From Heliopora coerulea (Eukaryota > Cnidaria > Anthozoa > Scleralcyonacea > Helioporidae): a stretch of 64,000 nucleotides of DNA. Both the position numbers and the translations under genes were made by a program. Numbering within the stretch: the first letter of the stretch is position 1; each line of letters opens with the position of its first letter. The stretch is from positions 473,001 to 537,000 of the forward strand of contig JASJOG010000143.1 in the NCBI GenBank assembly GCA_030142905.1, in the 5' to 3' direction. The notes below the pieces were generated by a model. The model worked only from the letters and a program-made list of their open reading frames with translations. It did not search any database and was not told where the DNA came from. This document shows, in pieces, positions 9,031-21,939 of the stretch.

Positions 9031-12000
9031 GAGTGAAAATAACTTGGTTCACACAATGGTTGGAATCGAACGTAGATGTTTATGAAGATCTTACCATTTG
9101 GCCTCAAATCAACCACTTCAATCAGCTCTTCGCCATTCATAAGGAACTGTGCGGAATGATGGCTGTTTGTGCAGATACTAGTTTTGTTGAACCTAACGAA
9201 GGTTGTTCTTCATTACCAAACGATAGTTTAAAACTTTCGTGGACAGGAGATTTTGATTCTTTGAAGAATTTCATCGCTAGTTGCACCGACATCGATGGAA
9301 CCTGGTGTTCCCCCGGTGGCGAGAAGAAAACTCTTAGCGATGGCTCTACAACATTGACATGGTGGAGAAACAAGAAGTACCTTAAATTTGATGGGACTAA
9401 AGCGAACTCTATCAAGAATAAATTGTGTTCAATAATATGTAGAGACGGGATCAACGAGCCTGCCGGGAAAACAAAACCAACTGGAGTTCAAGGCATCGAT
9501 ATGTCATCTTGCCCTCCAAATTATAGTGAAGTGTGTGCTGATGTTGAAGGTTTAAAGCTCGACTTGGCTATTTTGGAAACGAAGTACAACAAGGATATGC
9601 AGATAAGTTTACAATATGTGGTTAAACTTAATGATGAAATAGTCAGATTGCAAGAAAATCTACATGAGATGAACGAGCGTTTCGAAGACATATTAAATGC
9701 AAATCTTCAAACCAATAGCAAAAATTTGCATGTGGAGGAAGAAACAATGAGTAGGCAAATCGCAGAAAACAATGACATGAGCAATCCCTCTGTCCCAAGA
9801 GATAACGAACACACAAAGGGTATTGAAGACCAAGCTGAACGGAAAACACTTAATGAAAGGAACAATACTAATCAACGAGATGTCATCTCTAGGAAGTTGG
9901 AAACAATAAGTAGTCAAAACAGTGGAAACAATATGAGTAATATTATTGTCCCAAATAATACCAGCACAAAATGTAGTCAAGAGCAAATACGACGCGATCC
10001 TAATATTCCCAAGCATACTATTCCATGCCCATTTTTACGTAAACGTGGCTGGTGTGTTAAAGAAATTCCCTGTGACTTCTCCCACCATATTAAAAATTTT
10101 CAATATCCAAAGACATTTCATAACATACTAAAGTGCAACATTCCTTGTCCTTTTTTACAAAGGAGAGGCTACTGTCTGAAAAAGGAACGATGTGATTTTC
10201 TGCATGATAGGTCTTCGTACAGAAATGCGATGAACAGTCCTTTGCCTCTTGCCCCTTTTTTATCCCGCGATCGAGTGCCAATGCCACCAAATATTTATAT
10301 CAACCCTCCTTTACAGTTCCCAGACTCCCACCAGTATCCACGGCGACCTCCATTTTCTCCAAGACAAGTGAGGAAAACTCTAGTGCCTCTTCCTCCTTCC
10401 TTAGTGCCCCCTCCCCCCTTTCCAAGACCATTGATGGAAATTCCAGTGCCTCCTCCCAACGTTCCCTTTTGAAGAGTCCGCCATACCCAGTCAACGTAGT
10501 TTCACCTGTTCCAGTCGCAGAAGAAGTAAGTGGCGTTGTAACAACTATGACTATCCCTACAAGAATTACTGTACGTAAAACCTTACCATCAACTAAATCT
10601 GTTGGAAGTAATCGTAGTTTAAAGCATAATGCTTTAAACTGTATTAAAGTAGCAAGAACAAAACCACCGTACGAGGTACGCTCTCCAACCTTATTTGTAC
10701 CGTCTATTATGTTATCCAATGTCATGTCCCTTGCCCCCAAGATAGACGAGCTGCGCGAATCAATTACCCTTAGAAACGTTGACCTCATTTGCATCACTGA
10801 AACATGGTTACAAAATCATATCCATGATAACATCGTCTCCGTTTCTGGTTACAACATTGAACGCCGCGATAGATCCAATGGCCAACATGGCGGTGTGTGT
10901 GTCTATATAAGAAACTCAGTAGGATACGAAGTATTGTACGACATGATGAACACAAATATTGAAGCTCTTTGGGTAAAACTAAGACCTTTACGCCTTCCTA
11001 GGGGAATTCCCTGTATTATGTTATGCAACATGTACCATCCTCCCGGTGGAAACGACCAGGAAGCGATCAATTATCTATATGAATCATTATCAACAATTGA
11101 AACCAAATTCCCTAATAGCAGAATAATTCTACTTGGTGATTTTAATAAATTAACCACATCTCGAATAACCAATGGTTTTAAACTCCGACAGATTGTAAAA
11201 TTTCCAACACGAGGTCCGAATCGGCTAGATTTAATTTTCACCAATATGAACGATTTTTATAATGAGCCAATTAAACACCCGGCTTTCGGCCTTTCTGACC
11301 ATGACACGTGTGGAAGTCCATCCTTTAGAAAGACAGAAAATCCCAAAACCAAAAATTAGTGTGAAATCCAGAGACATGAGACCATCAAAACGTCTTGCGA
11401 TGAGTACCCTTTTAAAAGAAGTTGATTTCAAGTCGTTGATCGCTATGGAGAATACTTGTGATGGAAAAACACGGATGTTAGGGTCAATTATTAAATTTGG
11501 ATTGGACTCGTTACTTCCCATTACGACGAAAATTAAGTATTGTAACGAACCGCCTTGGATGTCTCGATCTCTGAAAGAAGCAATTCATCGTCGTCAAACG
11601 GCCCTAGCCCAAGGAAATACATGTCTGTTCAAAACTCTAAGAAATCGAGTAAACCGCGAGCGTAAATCGTGTCGATCGAAGTTTTATAAGTCAAAAGTAG
11701 AACACCTAAAAGAATGCTCGCCGTCTATTTGGTGGAAGGAAGTCAAAAAGCTTAGTGGTTTGGCGTCGCAGGTCACCTATCGCGAAGATTCGATGTCTTT
11801 ATTGCAAACTTAGAGTGTGGGACTGGCCAAACACCCAACACTCCATACCACCTTGCCAATCTAATAAATCAAACCTTCCTCAAGCCAATGAAATTTTTCG
11901 ACCCATTGCCATCTTGTTTTACGAATCGAGACGCTATTGAGAATTCCCAACTAACCAACCAATCCTTTTGTACGTCCGAGTTCTCGGTCTTCAGACAACT

Positions 12001-13085
12001 GGTAAGCTTAAACCCAAACAAAGCTAGTGGCCCAGACGGCATTCCAGCTTGGGTATTGAAGGAAAACGCTGATATCTTAGCCTCACCTATTTCAGACATA
12101 TTGAATCTATCCTATAAAGAAGCGCGTCTCCCTTCGATATGGAAACTCGCGGATATCGTTCCATATCCGAAACAAAAACCCGTTCGAGAGGTAAATAAAC
12201 ATCTACGACCAATATCCTTAACACCCATCATCTCCAAAATAGCAGAGGATTATATAGTAGAAGAATACATTAAACCAACTGTACTCCAAATTGATCCTAA
12301 TCAATTTGGCACAATTCCAAAATCTAGCCCGACGTTTTCTCTTTTAAGTATGTTACACTCTTGGAATGGTTCTACCGATGGAACTGGTGCTACGGTCAGA
12401 GTCATCTTATTTGACTTTAAAAAGGCTTTTGACCTGATAGATCATGGCTTATTGGTTACCAAACTCCAAACATATAATTTACCGCATTGGGTTGTCAACT
12501 GGATTACAGATTTTCTTACATGCAGAAAACAAAGGGTAAAGCTAAACCAAGAGGATTACTCGGATTGGGCTGAAGTTCCCGCCGGAGTTCCACAGGGTAC
12601 AAAATTAGGCCCATGGCTATATTTAATAATGATCGATAAACTAACAGTCTCTTGTGGTGACATGTGGAAGTTCGTAGATGACACAACTGTAGATGAATTA
12701 GTCGGCAAATGCAGCGAAAGCAGAATCCAGACCACAGTTAATGATCTACTAACCCAAATCTCTGAATTAAATTTTCAATTGAATGAAAAGAAATGTAAAG
12801 AATTACGTATTGGCTTTGGTGAACCAAGTGCTACTTTCGATTCAGTTATTGTGAACGATACCCCATTGGAGGTGGTTCCGTGTGCAAAAATCCTCGGATT
12901 AACCGTTTCGAACAATTTAAAATGGAACGATCACATTTCCCAAACCATCGTGAAAGCAAGAAAGCGATTGTACTTTTTGTCACAACTCAAACGAGCCAAA
13001 GTTGGGACTAAGGAATTAATTGTATTTTACAGCACATGTATTAGACCAATCTTGGAATATGCATGCCCGGTCTTTAATTTTCAAG
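9030..13085 (+). mobile_element. CR1/L2-type LINE, nearly full coding length, 3'-truncated
   Basis: ORF1 with two CCCH fingers, then ORF2 with APE-like endonuclease and reverse transcriptase, overlapping by one codon-length at 10469-10472. The RT stops matching the family pattern at about 13080, inside the thumb/C-terminal segment, where unrelated sequence begins. No 3' UTR or tail is recognised. Confidence 0.85.
9033..10472 (+). CDS. LINE ORF1 protein with two CCCH zinc fingers
   Basis: 479 residues, intact. The first frame codon is not critical because the N-terminal part has a well-formed domain with conserved Trp and Cys (WTGDFDSL, GTWCSPGGE) seen in cnidarian LINE ORF1s as I recall them. 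A coiled-coil-like stretch follows (about residues 175-230, LDLAILETK to MNERFEDIL). Two fingers spaced C-x8-C-x5-C-x3-H lie near residues 335-355 and 370-392 (CPFLRKRGWC, CPFLQRRGYC), then a proline-rich tail. Such ORF1 proteins bind the element's RNA; that role is family knowledge. It directly abuts ORF2, suggesting reinitiation or coupled translation. Confidence 0.8.
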   Translation: MKITWFTQWLESNVDVYEDLTIWPQINHFNQLFAIHKELCGMMAVCADTSFVEPNEGCSSLPNDSLKLSWTGDFDSLKNFIASCTDIDGTWCSPGGEKKTLSDGSTTLTWWRNKKYLKFDGTKANSIKNKLCSIICRDGINEPAGKTKPTGVQGIDMSSCPPNYSEVCADVEGLKLDLAILETKYNKDMQISLQYVVKLNDEIVRLQENLHEMNERFEDILNANLQTNSKNLHVEEETMSRQIAENNDMSNPSVPRDNEHTKGIEDQAERKTLNERNNTNQRDVISRKLETISSQNSGNNMSNIIVPNNTSTKCSQEQIRRDPNIPKHTIPCPFLRKRGWCVKEIPCDFSHHIKNFQYPKTFHNILKCNIPCPFLQRRGYCLKKERCDFLHDRSSYRNAMNSPLPLAPFLSRDRVPMPPNIYINPPLQFPDSHQYPRRPPFSPRQVRKTLVPLPPSLVPPPPFPRPLMEIPVPPPNVPF

Positions 13086-13132
13086 GTCATTTAGGGCTAC
13101 TGGGGAGAAGAGCCTCAAGGTTGTTCCCCTAA
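10469..13132 (+). pseudogene. LINE ORF2: APE endonuclease and reverse transcriptase, frameshifted
   Basis: Endonuclease segment 10469-11300 has TETW, GDFN and SDHD, the metal- and phosphate-binding motifs of the APE-like fold. The frame shifts just after SDHD (about 11305) and again near 11810. The RT segment (11888-13080) has NKASGPDGIP, FDFKKAFDLID (catalytic motif A), GVPQGTKLGP (motif B), FVDD (motif C, with Val where Ala is usual) and ILGLTV. The last 15 or so residues of the frame are not RT. Two shifts and the loss of the C terminus mean the copy cannot be autonomous. Confidence 0.85.
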
Positions 13133-13139
13133 AGTGCGC

Positions 13140-13680
13140 CTCAATACAACCTCAAGGTCACGTAAAGGTCACCAAGATTGCATTCTAAAAAAAATTTAGA
13201 CAAAATATAACCAAAATAATATTTCAAAAAATCAATATTTTGAGTATAAGACCACCTTAAATCCTGAATTATTGGTAATTGTAAAGCCTAAAAAAGCCCA
13301 GATCATGACATCCAAACTAATCCCTGTCTATCAGATTTGGGAGCCTACGACACATTGTTCCAAGTAGTGAATGGTCATTTTCTATCACAGCACTAGACCA
13401 CTGTTTATAATGTTCACTCTAGGTCCACGAACTTGGTACTGCTACATCTACCTTAAAATCAACATGCTATTAATTTAACCTCCTTTGGAATTAACTAAAT
13501 ATTTTCTTAGCTCATTGTCCACCTGCACAGTTACACATTTGCAAAACACGTACTGCAAATACTGCTTTTCAGAGCAACAAATGTTCATCCAAACTGGACC
13601 ATAAACTGGATAATATCTCTTAATACAAAAACTTAGCCACTAGAGTACAGATTATAAAACATGCACAATCATTACATTGC
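13140..13680. other. No gene seen
   Basis: AT-rich sequence between the LINE break point and the first ankyrin-gene exon on the left; no feature I can support. Confidence 0.4.
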
Positions 13681-13683
13681 TAC

Positions 13684-15286
13684 CTAATAAAATGCTCATC
13701 TGGTCTTTGCTGTTCATTTGCTCTTGGTGCAACTGGTGGTGGAGGCAAATAATCTAGAAATAACAAATGGAATATACTGCAGTATTTCACAGCTTGAGTG
13801 AATTTTTAAGAAACAAATTATATGACAGCGGATACATGTAACTTTGGTAAATACAAACACTGTATACTGTAATAGATGCTATTTGAGAATCATCCTCAGA
13901 GATATACATGAAGAGAAACTTTTTGTGATAACCTGACAGTGCCAAAATGAACTAAAAAAAGTTGACTCGAGCAAGACTTGAACTCTCACCTTCGCAATAC
14001 CGGTCCACTGCTCTACCTGTTGAACTATTGTGTCTACAAAGATTTGAGGTGAGTTTTATCCAATTTAAGTGCACGAGATATTCTCACAACAACTTAACAC
14101 TATCCATGAGAAGATGTGCAGTGTTTCAATTCTATTTCAGAATCATACTTGTGATTGATACAGAATAAAAGGGCATGTCCACTTCATATTTTATACAGAG
14201 ATATTAGGACAACAAATTGAATTATTAAGTATCCATGATCTATTAAAGGACACTCCCAGATACCCAGATGATGTGATAAACTTTAAACAAATTGTGGCCA
14301 CACCCTTCAAAGGTGCTCTCCATGCAAAAGCATAAATCAATTATGCTCCTCTGTTTTTCACAGATCAAAGATCAACATGTAAGATGAATGTTTTCAACCT
14401 CTCATATGTAGCTGTCAACGAACCTTTTCAAATATCTTTTTCCCATTGAATTGTTCATTACACATGCATAAAACAAATAGGTTCCACTTTAGTTTGATCT
14501 GTGCAGTTACAGGTGTTAACACATCAGATGACTTGATCTGGTGAGAAAGTCATTATCAGAGGCCCACTATGACTAGAAAGATTTTTATTCTAAGAGGTAT
14601 ATCATGAAGCCAAAAGTAATGTGAAAAATGGAGTGTGGTTTAGGCTGTTTGGGATGCAATATTACTCTACCAAAAAACAAGAACATGAGATACGTACTGA
14701 CATTTTGTGTGAAAGTTCACCATAAGAGTGAAAAGGCCCTTTCAAACATTTGACATTATGTTGCCATTTGTTTAGCAAAATGTAATCGACAATAGAAAAA
14801 ATGTAAGTCTGTTCATTAAGGACTACAAATTGTGGTGAAAGATATTTACAGTGGCCAGTATTTAGTGGCATTTTAGTAATCAACAAAGCAACATAAAGCT
14901 AAATATAACTATATCTTTAGACAAATATTAGTGCCCAGCAAAAAACACAAAACAAAGCCATTGAATAAGATAAAAGATTTGATTTGCTTTGTTTTATGCT
15001 AGCCATTAATACTGTACCACTGTTTAACCACTAGCATTCCAGTCTGACAGACACTCAAATCAACCTCCTTCTTAAAGTTCTTCTTTTTGCAGTCAGCCGA
15101 CTGAAGACAAGAATTAAAACTGTAGTGAATACAAATCTTGTGATAAAGTAAACTTAAATTGTGTAGTCTCTGCCAGGTAATAACGGACAGGTATTTCACA
15201 AGTTTCAAATACTTTTTGCAAGCCCTGAAAGGATGAGGAAAATGTGACAAATGACCTATATCTATATTATACATATAATATACTGT

Positions 15287-15322
<36 letters not shown>

Positions 15323-18300
15323 TAAAATATATATTATATATTTTATATATAATATCTGTGCATCAGATATACATACAATATGTGGGTGTATAAAGTAGAA
15401 AACATACTCCGAAAAATAGTTCCATTCGGGAATTTGGGACTTTGAAAACTGGCCGCTTAAGAGAGGGTGGCCGCTTAATACAGGGCCGTTATATACAGGT
15501 TCCACTGTACATAAGATTTTTATTATTTGACTATTCCATAGAACTGGTTCTACCCAGTAATGGAAGATTTATTTTATTCAATAATGTGTAATTTACATAT
15601 GTTCAAATTTAACCAATCATTATTTCCCAGTAGCAACAACACAATATGCAAGAGGCCAGCAAATTGCTTTAATTTGATTGGATAAAATACAATGCAGCAG
15701 ATTATACTATTTCTAAACCAAAAAAGCTTGTAAAGGACAGTGCAACAAGAGAAATTTAGCCTGAAATCTGTTCTGACATTTTTTCTGTTTTCTAACCAAC
15801 AGGGAAAATTCATATAAATAAAATAAATAAATAAATAAATAGAGTAAATAAATAATTAAAAAGATGAATAAATGACCGAATGAATTAGATAAAAATAAGT
15901 CACATCATAAATGAGCTCACTTGATATGGACTACCTCCCATGGCTTGAGCAGTTACCTGTTGTTTTGAAGCACAGCATCATACATTGGTATTTGAAGTTT
16001 ACTATCCCTCACTCTTATGTCAGTACTCTGTTAAGAAATAAAAAAAAATAAATAAATTAGGCTATTTATTTATTTTTTACCTTCTGCTCTATCAAATATT
16101 TAACAAGTTCTCTATGACTATGTTTTACTGTACTGCTATGTGCAAGGCTATTCTTTATGTAAAAAGTTAAAATCAGTTAATAACTACCACAAGCAGTTTA
16201 AACTGAGCTGCCTAAATGATTTGGCAAGGGAACATTGAAAAAAAAAAAATTTTTTAAAATTCAATATGACCAAGTGAATATTACCCTCAGTGAGCTATGC
16301 ACAGTTGGACTGTTGGATTCAAATTAAATTTTATGCAATGCACCCCAAAAAGATAGCATATCCTCTTTCCCACAGATTGATCAGTAAAATGGATAGCCAG
16401 CAAAGAAAATATTAACTTTGTGTATTTCTAATCTGTCAGAAAGATTATTCTATTGTAGAGTAAAACAGTAAGAGATTGGACAGTAAAAGAGATTACAGGT
16501 GGAGACACAATCTCCACTTAAAATGGTCACAACATGACATTCAGCCATGGACATTGTGTTCAGGTACATATTAAAGAGACCCTCTTCTATGAGGCCAAGG
16601 AGAACTGAGACAAGGGAGGAATGGAGTAAAGAGGATAAAAGGGGCTTATAAGACTGCAAAGAAACTCACATGCAAAATCATCACCCCTAAATTTACATCA
16701 TGCATTAAACAACTGTTGGCAAATCATGTAAAGGTTCAGCTCAAACAAAATCAATTTACAAACTTCACCCTATTCCCATGACATCAAAACAAAAAAAAAC
16801 TGGTCAAAAAAAATCAAATCACTTGTACAGAATTAACTTTTTATCTCATTAGCACATCATAAACAATGACTTTATCATATGCTGCAATTATGTCTTACCT
16901 TTTATCTCATTGCAAGAAATTGATGCAAAGAAACTCAAGATATTGCACAGTAAGTCTGAAAAGAAAAACATACTACAAGTTCTTTACATATTACTATCAA
17001 AATGATAGACTAACAGATTCTATACTCTACTGAATGTAACTGTCTTAAACTACAGTAGCCAGAACAAATTACAAAATCCCTTCTCAGGCATCATAAAAGC
17101 TTTTCATAAATTTTTGTCCATTTGGCTGGTTAGAATAAAATCACCTGGTGTTAGCTGAATAATAGAAAAGGTTACCTTACATTAGTTTATTATTTAGATG
17201 ACAGAATCATGATATTATGAGTGAATTAGGCACTTCTGACTGCAGAAAAACATGTTTTTTTCTCCCTTCTATATTATCATTTCATAACAGTATTTTCAAT
17301 AAGCCAATTAGAACACATTTATGTACAGATGTGCAGTACATTTGTATGTATACTAAAGAGTTTGGACAATCTTAGCACCTTTCATATAAATATAGCTAGA
17401 AAAATTGGAAATTAGCCTCAAAGCAGGCCATACAAATTATGTACAACATCAGGTGACATATACATCTCACTGGTACAGTAATTGTTGGGAAGCAATAAAA
17501 GTTATTAAGTAAACTTATTTGCTGATTTTTATCATGTAGTGAAAGCATTGTTAATTATAGACAAACTCCTCATAGTTTCTTCCCCAGTTCAGTAAAAAGG
17601 CCATCATTTGACAAATTTTTCACTAAAGGGGCTATTATACCATGCAAGTCATCTCACAAGTGGTGTCACTACAGCTGAATCCATCATGTTGCAGTTGTAG
17701 TATAAAGAGGTGTTAAGTTAAAGTAGGAAATATTCAGTGTAACTTAAGTTATCATGGAAACATATCCAGTAACGACTAAGACTGATCATGACTACCATTA
17801 ACTGATTCATTAACTGATCATGACTACCATTGCAAGACAAGTTGCATGAAAAATTTCACACTGTAAAACACCTCAAAATTTTGTTGCAGTATTGCTACAA
17901 GCATTGCAAAAAATACAACTTGGTTCAACTTTATGCAACAATTGCACAATGTTGTGAGATTTGGTGATTGCTGACTGTGTTTCATGATGCAATTTCTTCT
18001 GCAACTTCTCTCACAACAAAAGTACAAGAAAAGTTGTGAGAAAAGTTGCAAGACACTTGCATAGTGCAAGTACGTAATGCCTGACCATGAATTTTGCTTT
18101 ATGACATGTCAGTCATCAACAACTGTCTCTCTTTCTATCTCAGCGCTACTCTAATACACACGTGGACAATATTTCATTTTTGTATTGAATGTTCTAAGTT
18201 TTTGTAGGAAAGAAAAAAATTAACATTAATTTTACTAGCACGAAGTAAGTAGAAGTAAATGGGCAAATGACACAAGATAGACTGAGATCTTACAGGCAAC

Positions 18301-18641
18301 CACTCCTTGCTGCATGGTGCACACACATTCTTCTACTATTATCAACGTCATGAAGGATTTGCTCCAAACGAAAGGAGTTGGAAAATTCCACCCCAGTTAC
18401 CAGATTGACAAGCATGATGTAGAGCAGTTTCGCCGTAATTATTTCGGACGTCTACATCTGTCCCATTTAAAAAAAATGTCCTCACTTTATCTAGGCTACC
18501 CAGGGCAGCGCTATGAAGGTCTGAGAGTCCGTGCCGTGCAGAGCTTTCATTAACATTATTCCGACCTGGTTTTGGCTCATCAATAATCAGTTCTGAGGAC
18601 ATTGCTTTGTAATACAGCCACAAATCATGTCCGGGAAACAC
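13684..18641 (-). CDS. Ankyrin-repeat protein, partial multi-exon gene
   Basis: First exon 18294-18641, minus strand. Met codons at 18641 or 18602 (MSSELI) precede a typical ankyrin start (GLSDLHSAALGSLDKV) and a repeat with TALHHACQSGN. Near 18351-18356 the frame shifts by one base; beyond it the next repeat continues (CVHHAARSGC) to a GTAAG donor at 18293. Candidate later exons with good AG/GT borders: 15957-16027 (DIRVRDSK...YDAVLQNN, ankyrin-like) and 13684-13753 (proline-rich, YLPPPPVAPRANEQQ). A 57-bp candidate at 16899-16955 has good splice sites but does not fit the phase of the next exon. Ankyrin repeats bind protein partners; the specific family is not recognised. The gene probably runs on leftward or has exons I missed. 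Confidence 0.55.
13961..14037 (-). repeat. tRNA-derived SINE head, family B
   Basis: On the minus strand an A-box-like and a B-box (GAGTTCAAGTC) flank a tRNA-sized unit ending in CTCGAGTCAAC. The same unit is present at 47245-47321 on the plus strand, so this is a dispersed family. Confidence 0.6.
14040..15280. other. Probable intron, nothing recognised
   Basis: Presumed intron of the ankyrin gene. A minus-strand open frame at 14662-14886 has no recognisable domain or convincing borders. Confidence 0.35.
15285..15350. repeat. TA-rich microsatellite
   Basis: TATATA runs broken by TTTTAA, in an ankyrin-gene intron. Confidence 0.9.
15425..15512 (-). mobile_element. Single terminus of a pogo/Tigger-like DNA transposon
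   Basis: The minus strand begins TACAGTGGAACCTGTATATA then ACGGCC, closely like the CAGTGGAACC...TATAACGG ends of pogo/Tigger elements, followed by GGCCGCTTAA-type repetition. Only one end is visible. Confidence 0.5.
15815..15875. repeat. (AAAT)n tract
   Basis: AAATAAATAAAT simple repeat, partly degenerate, in an intron. Confidence 0.9.
17740..18075. repeat. Dispersed-repeat block rich in TTGCAA/GTTGC words
   Basis: Opens with a tandem duplication of ATCATGACTACCATT. The rest is crowded with TTGCAAC/GTTGTGAG words, including AAAGTTGTGAGAAAAGTTGC. It resembles an old DNA-transposon derivative but no TIR pair is clear. Confidence 0.35.
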
Positions 18642-18759
18642 GAACCTAGAACGAGAGCCTGCAGTACAGCGCGGTTGCTTGCATCAAATATATGCGCACA
18701 TAAATCTCTATCTTTAAAAAAATAGCGGTTAGTTCAAAACTCTAAAAGCGGTATTCAAC

Positions 18760-20465
18760 AATTCTACTCTTTTAGAGACGTGATTTCAACCATTTTTCGC
18801 CCCGTCCTTTGGTTTTGTGGCAGCAATAAATATAAAAAATTAAAATAGGTATGTTTTTGCGTAATACATGTAAAACCAGTGTTTGTTTTAGTGCTTAAAA
18901 ATGGCAACTGAAAACAGGTTGCTTCAACGTACTGACATTCATTTTGATACTGTGCACTACAACTCACTCCTGCTTTCACAGCCATTTAGAATTTTAGTCA
19001 AATTAACGCAAAATAATTCACTGTAGCTGATTGTGTTTGACTGTGCCCTTGTAAGGGAGGCTAGTCATTGGCAGCTAACCATTACAGAGTACACGTAAAT
19101 GTCGCCTATGGAAGAATATTTTTGAAAGAAGGATCCACTTCTTTTGCTGAATCAATAGGTGACGAATTTACACGCTAAATGTATGTGTACTCGTTTGATG
19201 TAAGTGCATTTAAGTTATCTGGATACCATCTTTAAATGGTCATCAATAAACGGAAGTTTTGAAATGGATACCAGGCATTTTGAAGTTTTACCATTATGAT
19301 TATTAAGATAATAGACGATTTCGGCGTAATCCGAGGAGATGTGTAAGTTGTAACTGTAACCTTGCTTTTATTTAAGTGACACTATTAGTATTACGTTATT
19401 TTTATACATTTAAATTAATTTTATTGATTAAATTTTAATTTTAACCTTTTTTCATTAGTTTACATCTATATACATGTACCACAATTTTACATCTCAAATT
19501 ATTTTTGCTATTATATACATTCTTCCTTGATGATAATTTACTTAATATTTAAGCAAGCTGGCCCAGAATACCAGGATGCATTTCATTTACATACACTGAC
19601 GTGGTGAGTTTTGCCTGGAGTGACATATCCCAGGATCTCTGAATTGCACACAGGTCAAAGTAAGAAGTTTAAAAGGGTGGCAATGCCGACACAGTAAATA
19701 AAGTACTTCAATTTTTACAACCATGAAGCAAACTACACTTATTGAATTTTTAATTAAATGGTTTATAAACATTTTTCTTTGCAAATACTGTCAGAAGTGC
19801 TGATGCTGCTGTGAAAATTTGGAAATGTTCTTTGCTACATCTCATGTGGAGGCAAGATGGCACAAATTTAGGGATGACAAGAAGTTGTTTTGAGAGAGAA
19901 TTCTTCTTGTAAGTCCACATTTTCAATAAGGTTCATGCTGATAAAAGATAACATAGCAAAGAACAGTTGGTGCTATTCCTGCTTGTCCTGTCAAACATGT
20001 GTATTAACACTACATTTAGTGTTGTGATTAACAAACAGGAAATTGTGTGAGTGTCTCTGTGCTATGATATGATCATGAATGGTGTTACTGTATTTCAGCT
20101 GGAAGAATGCTTGATGGAAACATAAGGCATAGCTGAGTATTATCAGGTGTTTTTCAAGTTGAAATGGCTTTATGAATGTTTCTGTCAAAAAATATTTTCT
20201 GTTTATTTTATAAAATAACCACAGTTTTTTGAGTTTTTGTGACATCATTCATGTCCAATTCAAAATGAGAATAATAGCATGGATCTGTACCCTGAAATGA
20301 AATGAAGCTCATCCAATTAAAGCATGTGTTGGATGTCTGTTATTTTATAATTATTGCTGATCATGTCGCTATTGATATGTCTACCCTTAGTTTACAGTAA
20401 ACAAACCTTTCTGTGCTTAATAATAAAACAATCACAGTAACAGTGTGTTGTTACTTTGTAAATGT
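18760..20465. other. No gene seen
   Basis: Intergenic sequence upstream of the ankyrin gene. Short open frames only, no domain, RNA or repeat I can support. Confidence 0.4.
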
Positions 20466-20466
20466 A

Positions 20467-21333
20467 ACAACAAGCCTGGATATTAGCGTCCGGTCACGGA
20501 CATTGTCCGGTACAAATTTGTCATTTATAGAGTTTTGACAGTCACAAATTTTACTATGTCTGTCACTTTGTCCGGAACGGTTTTTGTAACATTGATTTCC
20601 AGTTTCATTACAAAACCAATTATTAATATTTGTCTTTAATCAATCGCTCTCTTCGTTTGTATGTTAAATTAGTGAATGCGCGCGAGTTGCTGCGAGTAGT
20701 TTTGCGAGTTACCTGCGAGATCGTGTGCGGGTGAATATAAAATGGCGAAGTGCGACTGTCTTGGATATTGATTGTTTGTAATCACTCTAGCGTTAAATTA
20801 TATACAACATATCGAAGAAAATAACTTTATTTTTCACGTCTGCTGACATAAGTACAGTCGTGTTAGCAATGATAGCGATATTGATCAAGACTTGACCACT
20901 GACAATGACTTACATGAGAAACATTTGTCTGATTCGGATGATAGTGATTCTAGTTTTGCAGGTTTCATTCCTGGGGATTTACTGTGACTTTGAGGATTTA
21001 AATTGATCAAAGAGACATGTGATGGTTCAAGAATAGATTAATTGTTGATGATTATGATCTTTTTGCAGTTGTATACTACATGGATAAATTTACATGTATA
21101 ATACTTTTAAATAAAATTGTGTGCAGTGCACGTATCATTCATACTTTTAAGTTTTAATATCCCATACCAATGCTTGTATACAATAACAATTATTAATATA
21201 TGGCGAATGTACGAATATCAATCAAATTATGCTCTTGTTGAGTGACAGGTACATTTTGTTTTGTGACAGGCACAATCTCATTGATGCTGGTCATTTTGAC
21301 AGCCAGAGCAAAAAAAAATATATCCAGGCTTGA
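20467..21333. mobile_element. Non-autonomous DNA transposon with 13-bp terminal inverted repeats
   Basis: Starts CAAGCCTGGATAT and ends ATATCCAGGCTTG. Internally GTCCGGTCACGGACATTGTC and several GACAG/CTGTC blocks form further inverted pairs. A short acidic stretch near 20870-20985 (SDSDDSDSS) may be coding remains. Class not assigned; no clean target duplication is visible. Confidence 0.55.
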
Positions 21334-21339
21334 GCAACA

Positions 21340-21860
21340 ACAATGTTCTAGGTAGGCCAGAATGAAAGGGCACTCTGCCCTTCAATTTTCAAGAGCAACC
21401 TTTCTTTCTGAGTGTCCTGTGATTTTCTATCTCACCCTCTCATTTTCCTCGTCATTATCCTAGTGTCGGTGATGTAGTAAATATACTGTTTTATAGTTAT
21501 GCATCAGAAGGAGTCAATCAAATCTCTTGTTTAGGTTGCTGAAGCATGTATGTTTATTAGAGGTACTCCAATAAAAACATCAATTGTAAACTACTATTTC
21601 ATATTTGGTACTTCTGAGGTCTTTTTTGACAGAGACAATGCCTTTGAAAATAAAATTCGATAAGTTGGCTAAATGGTGTGTCTTTGTTGAAGCTCCTTCA
21701 ACTAAGAAATTATCACAACAATTGGCATTGCCTTGCAGTGCAAGCTCTATATGCAAATTTTCCATCCTGTCATTTTTTCAACCTCACTAGAACACTGGAC
21801 AAGAAAAATTCCTGAGTAGTAAAATATCATTTTTCTCCGTTACTTTTTATTTCAATATAG
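21340..21860. other. No gene seen
   Basis: Overlapping short frames on both strands at 21580-21790 have no recognisable domain. Confidence 0.35.
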
Positions 21861-21939
21861 GTATGTGATAAATCATCCAAAAGACCAGCTTGAAGGGAAT
21901 CCTGATGGAACGTGGAAGAAAAAGGAAAAGAGGTCTTTG
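21861..21939 (+). CDS. Isolated candidate coding exon
   Basis: 79 bp between a polypyrimidine-rich acceptor (TTTCAATATAG) and a GTGAG donor, open in one frame and reading YVINHPKDQLEGNPD then a lysine-rich end (WKKKEKRSL). The composition and borders look like a real exon of a plus-strand gene, but I recognise no family and cannot place its partners. Confidence 0.4.

Noticed and set aside
16450..16659. Hydrophobic minus-strand frame as an ankyrin-gene exon
   Set aside because: It has a possible acceptor (TTTGCAG) but no ankyrin pattern and no convincing donor.
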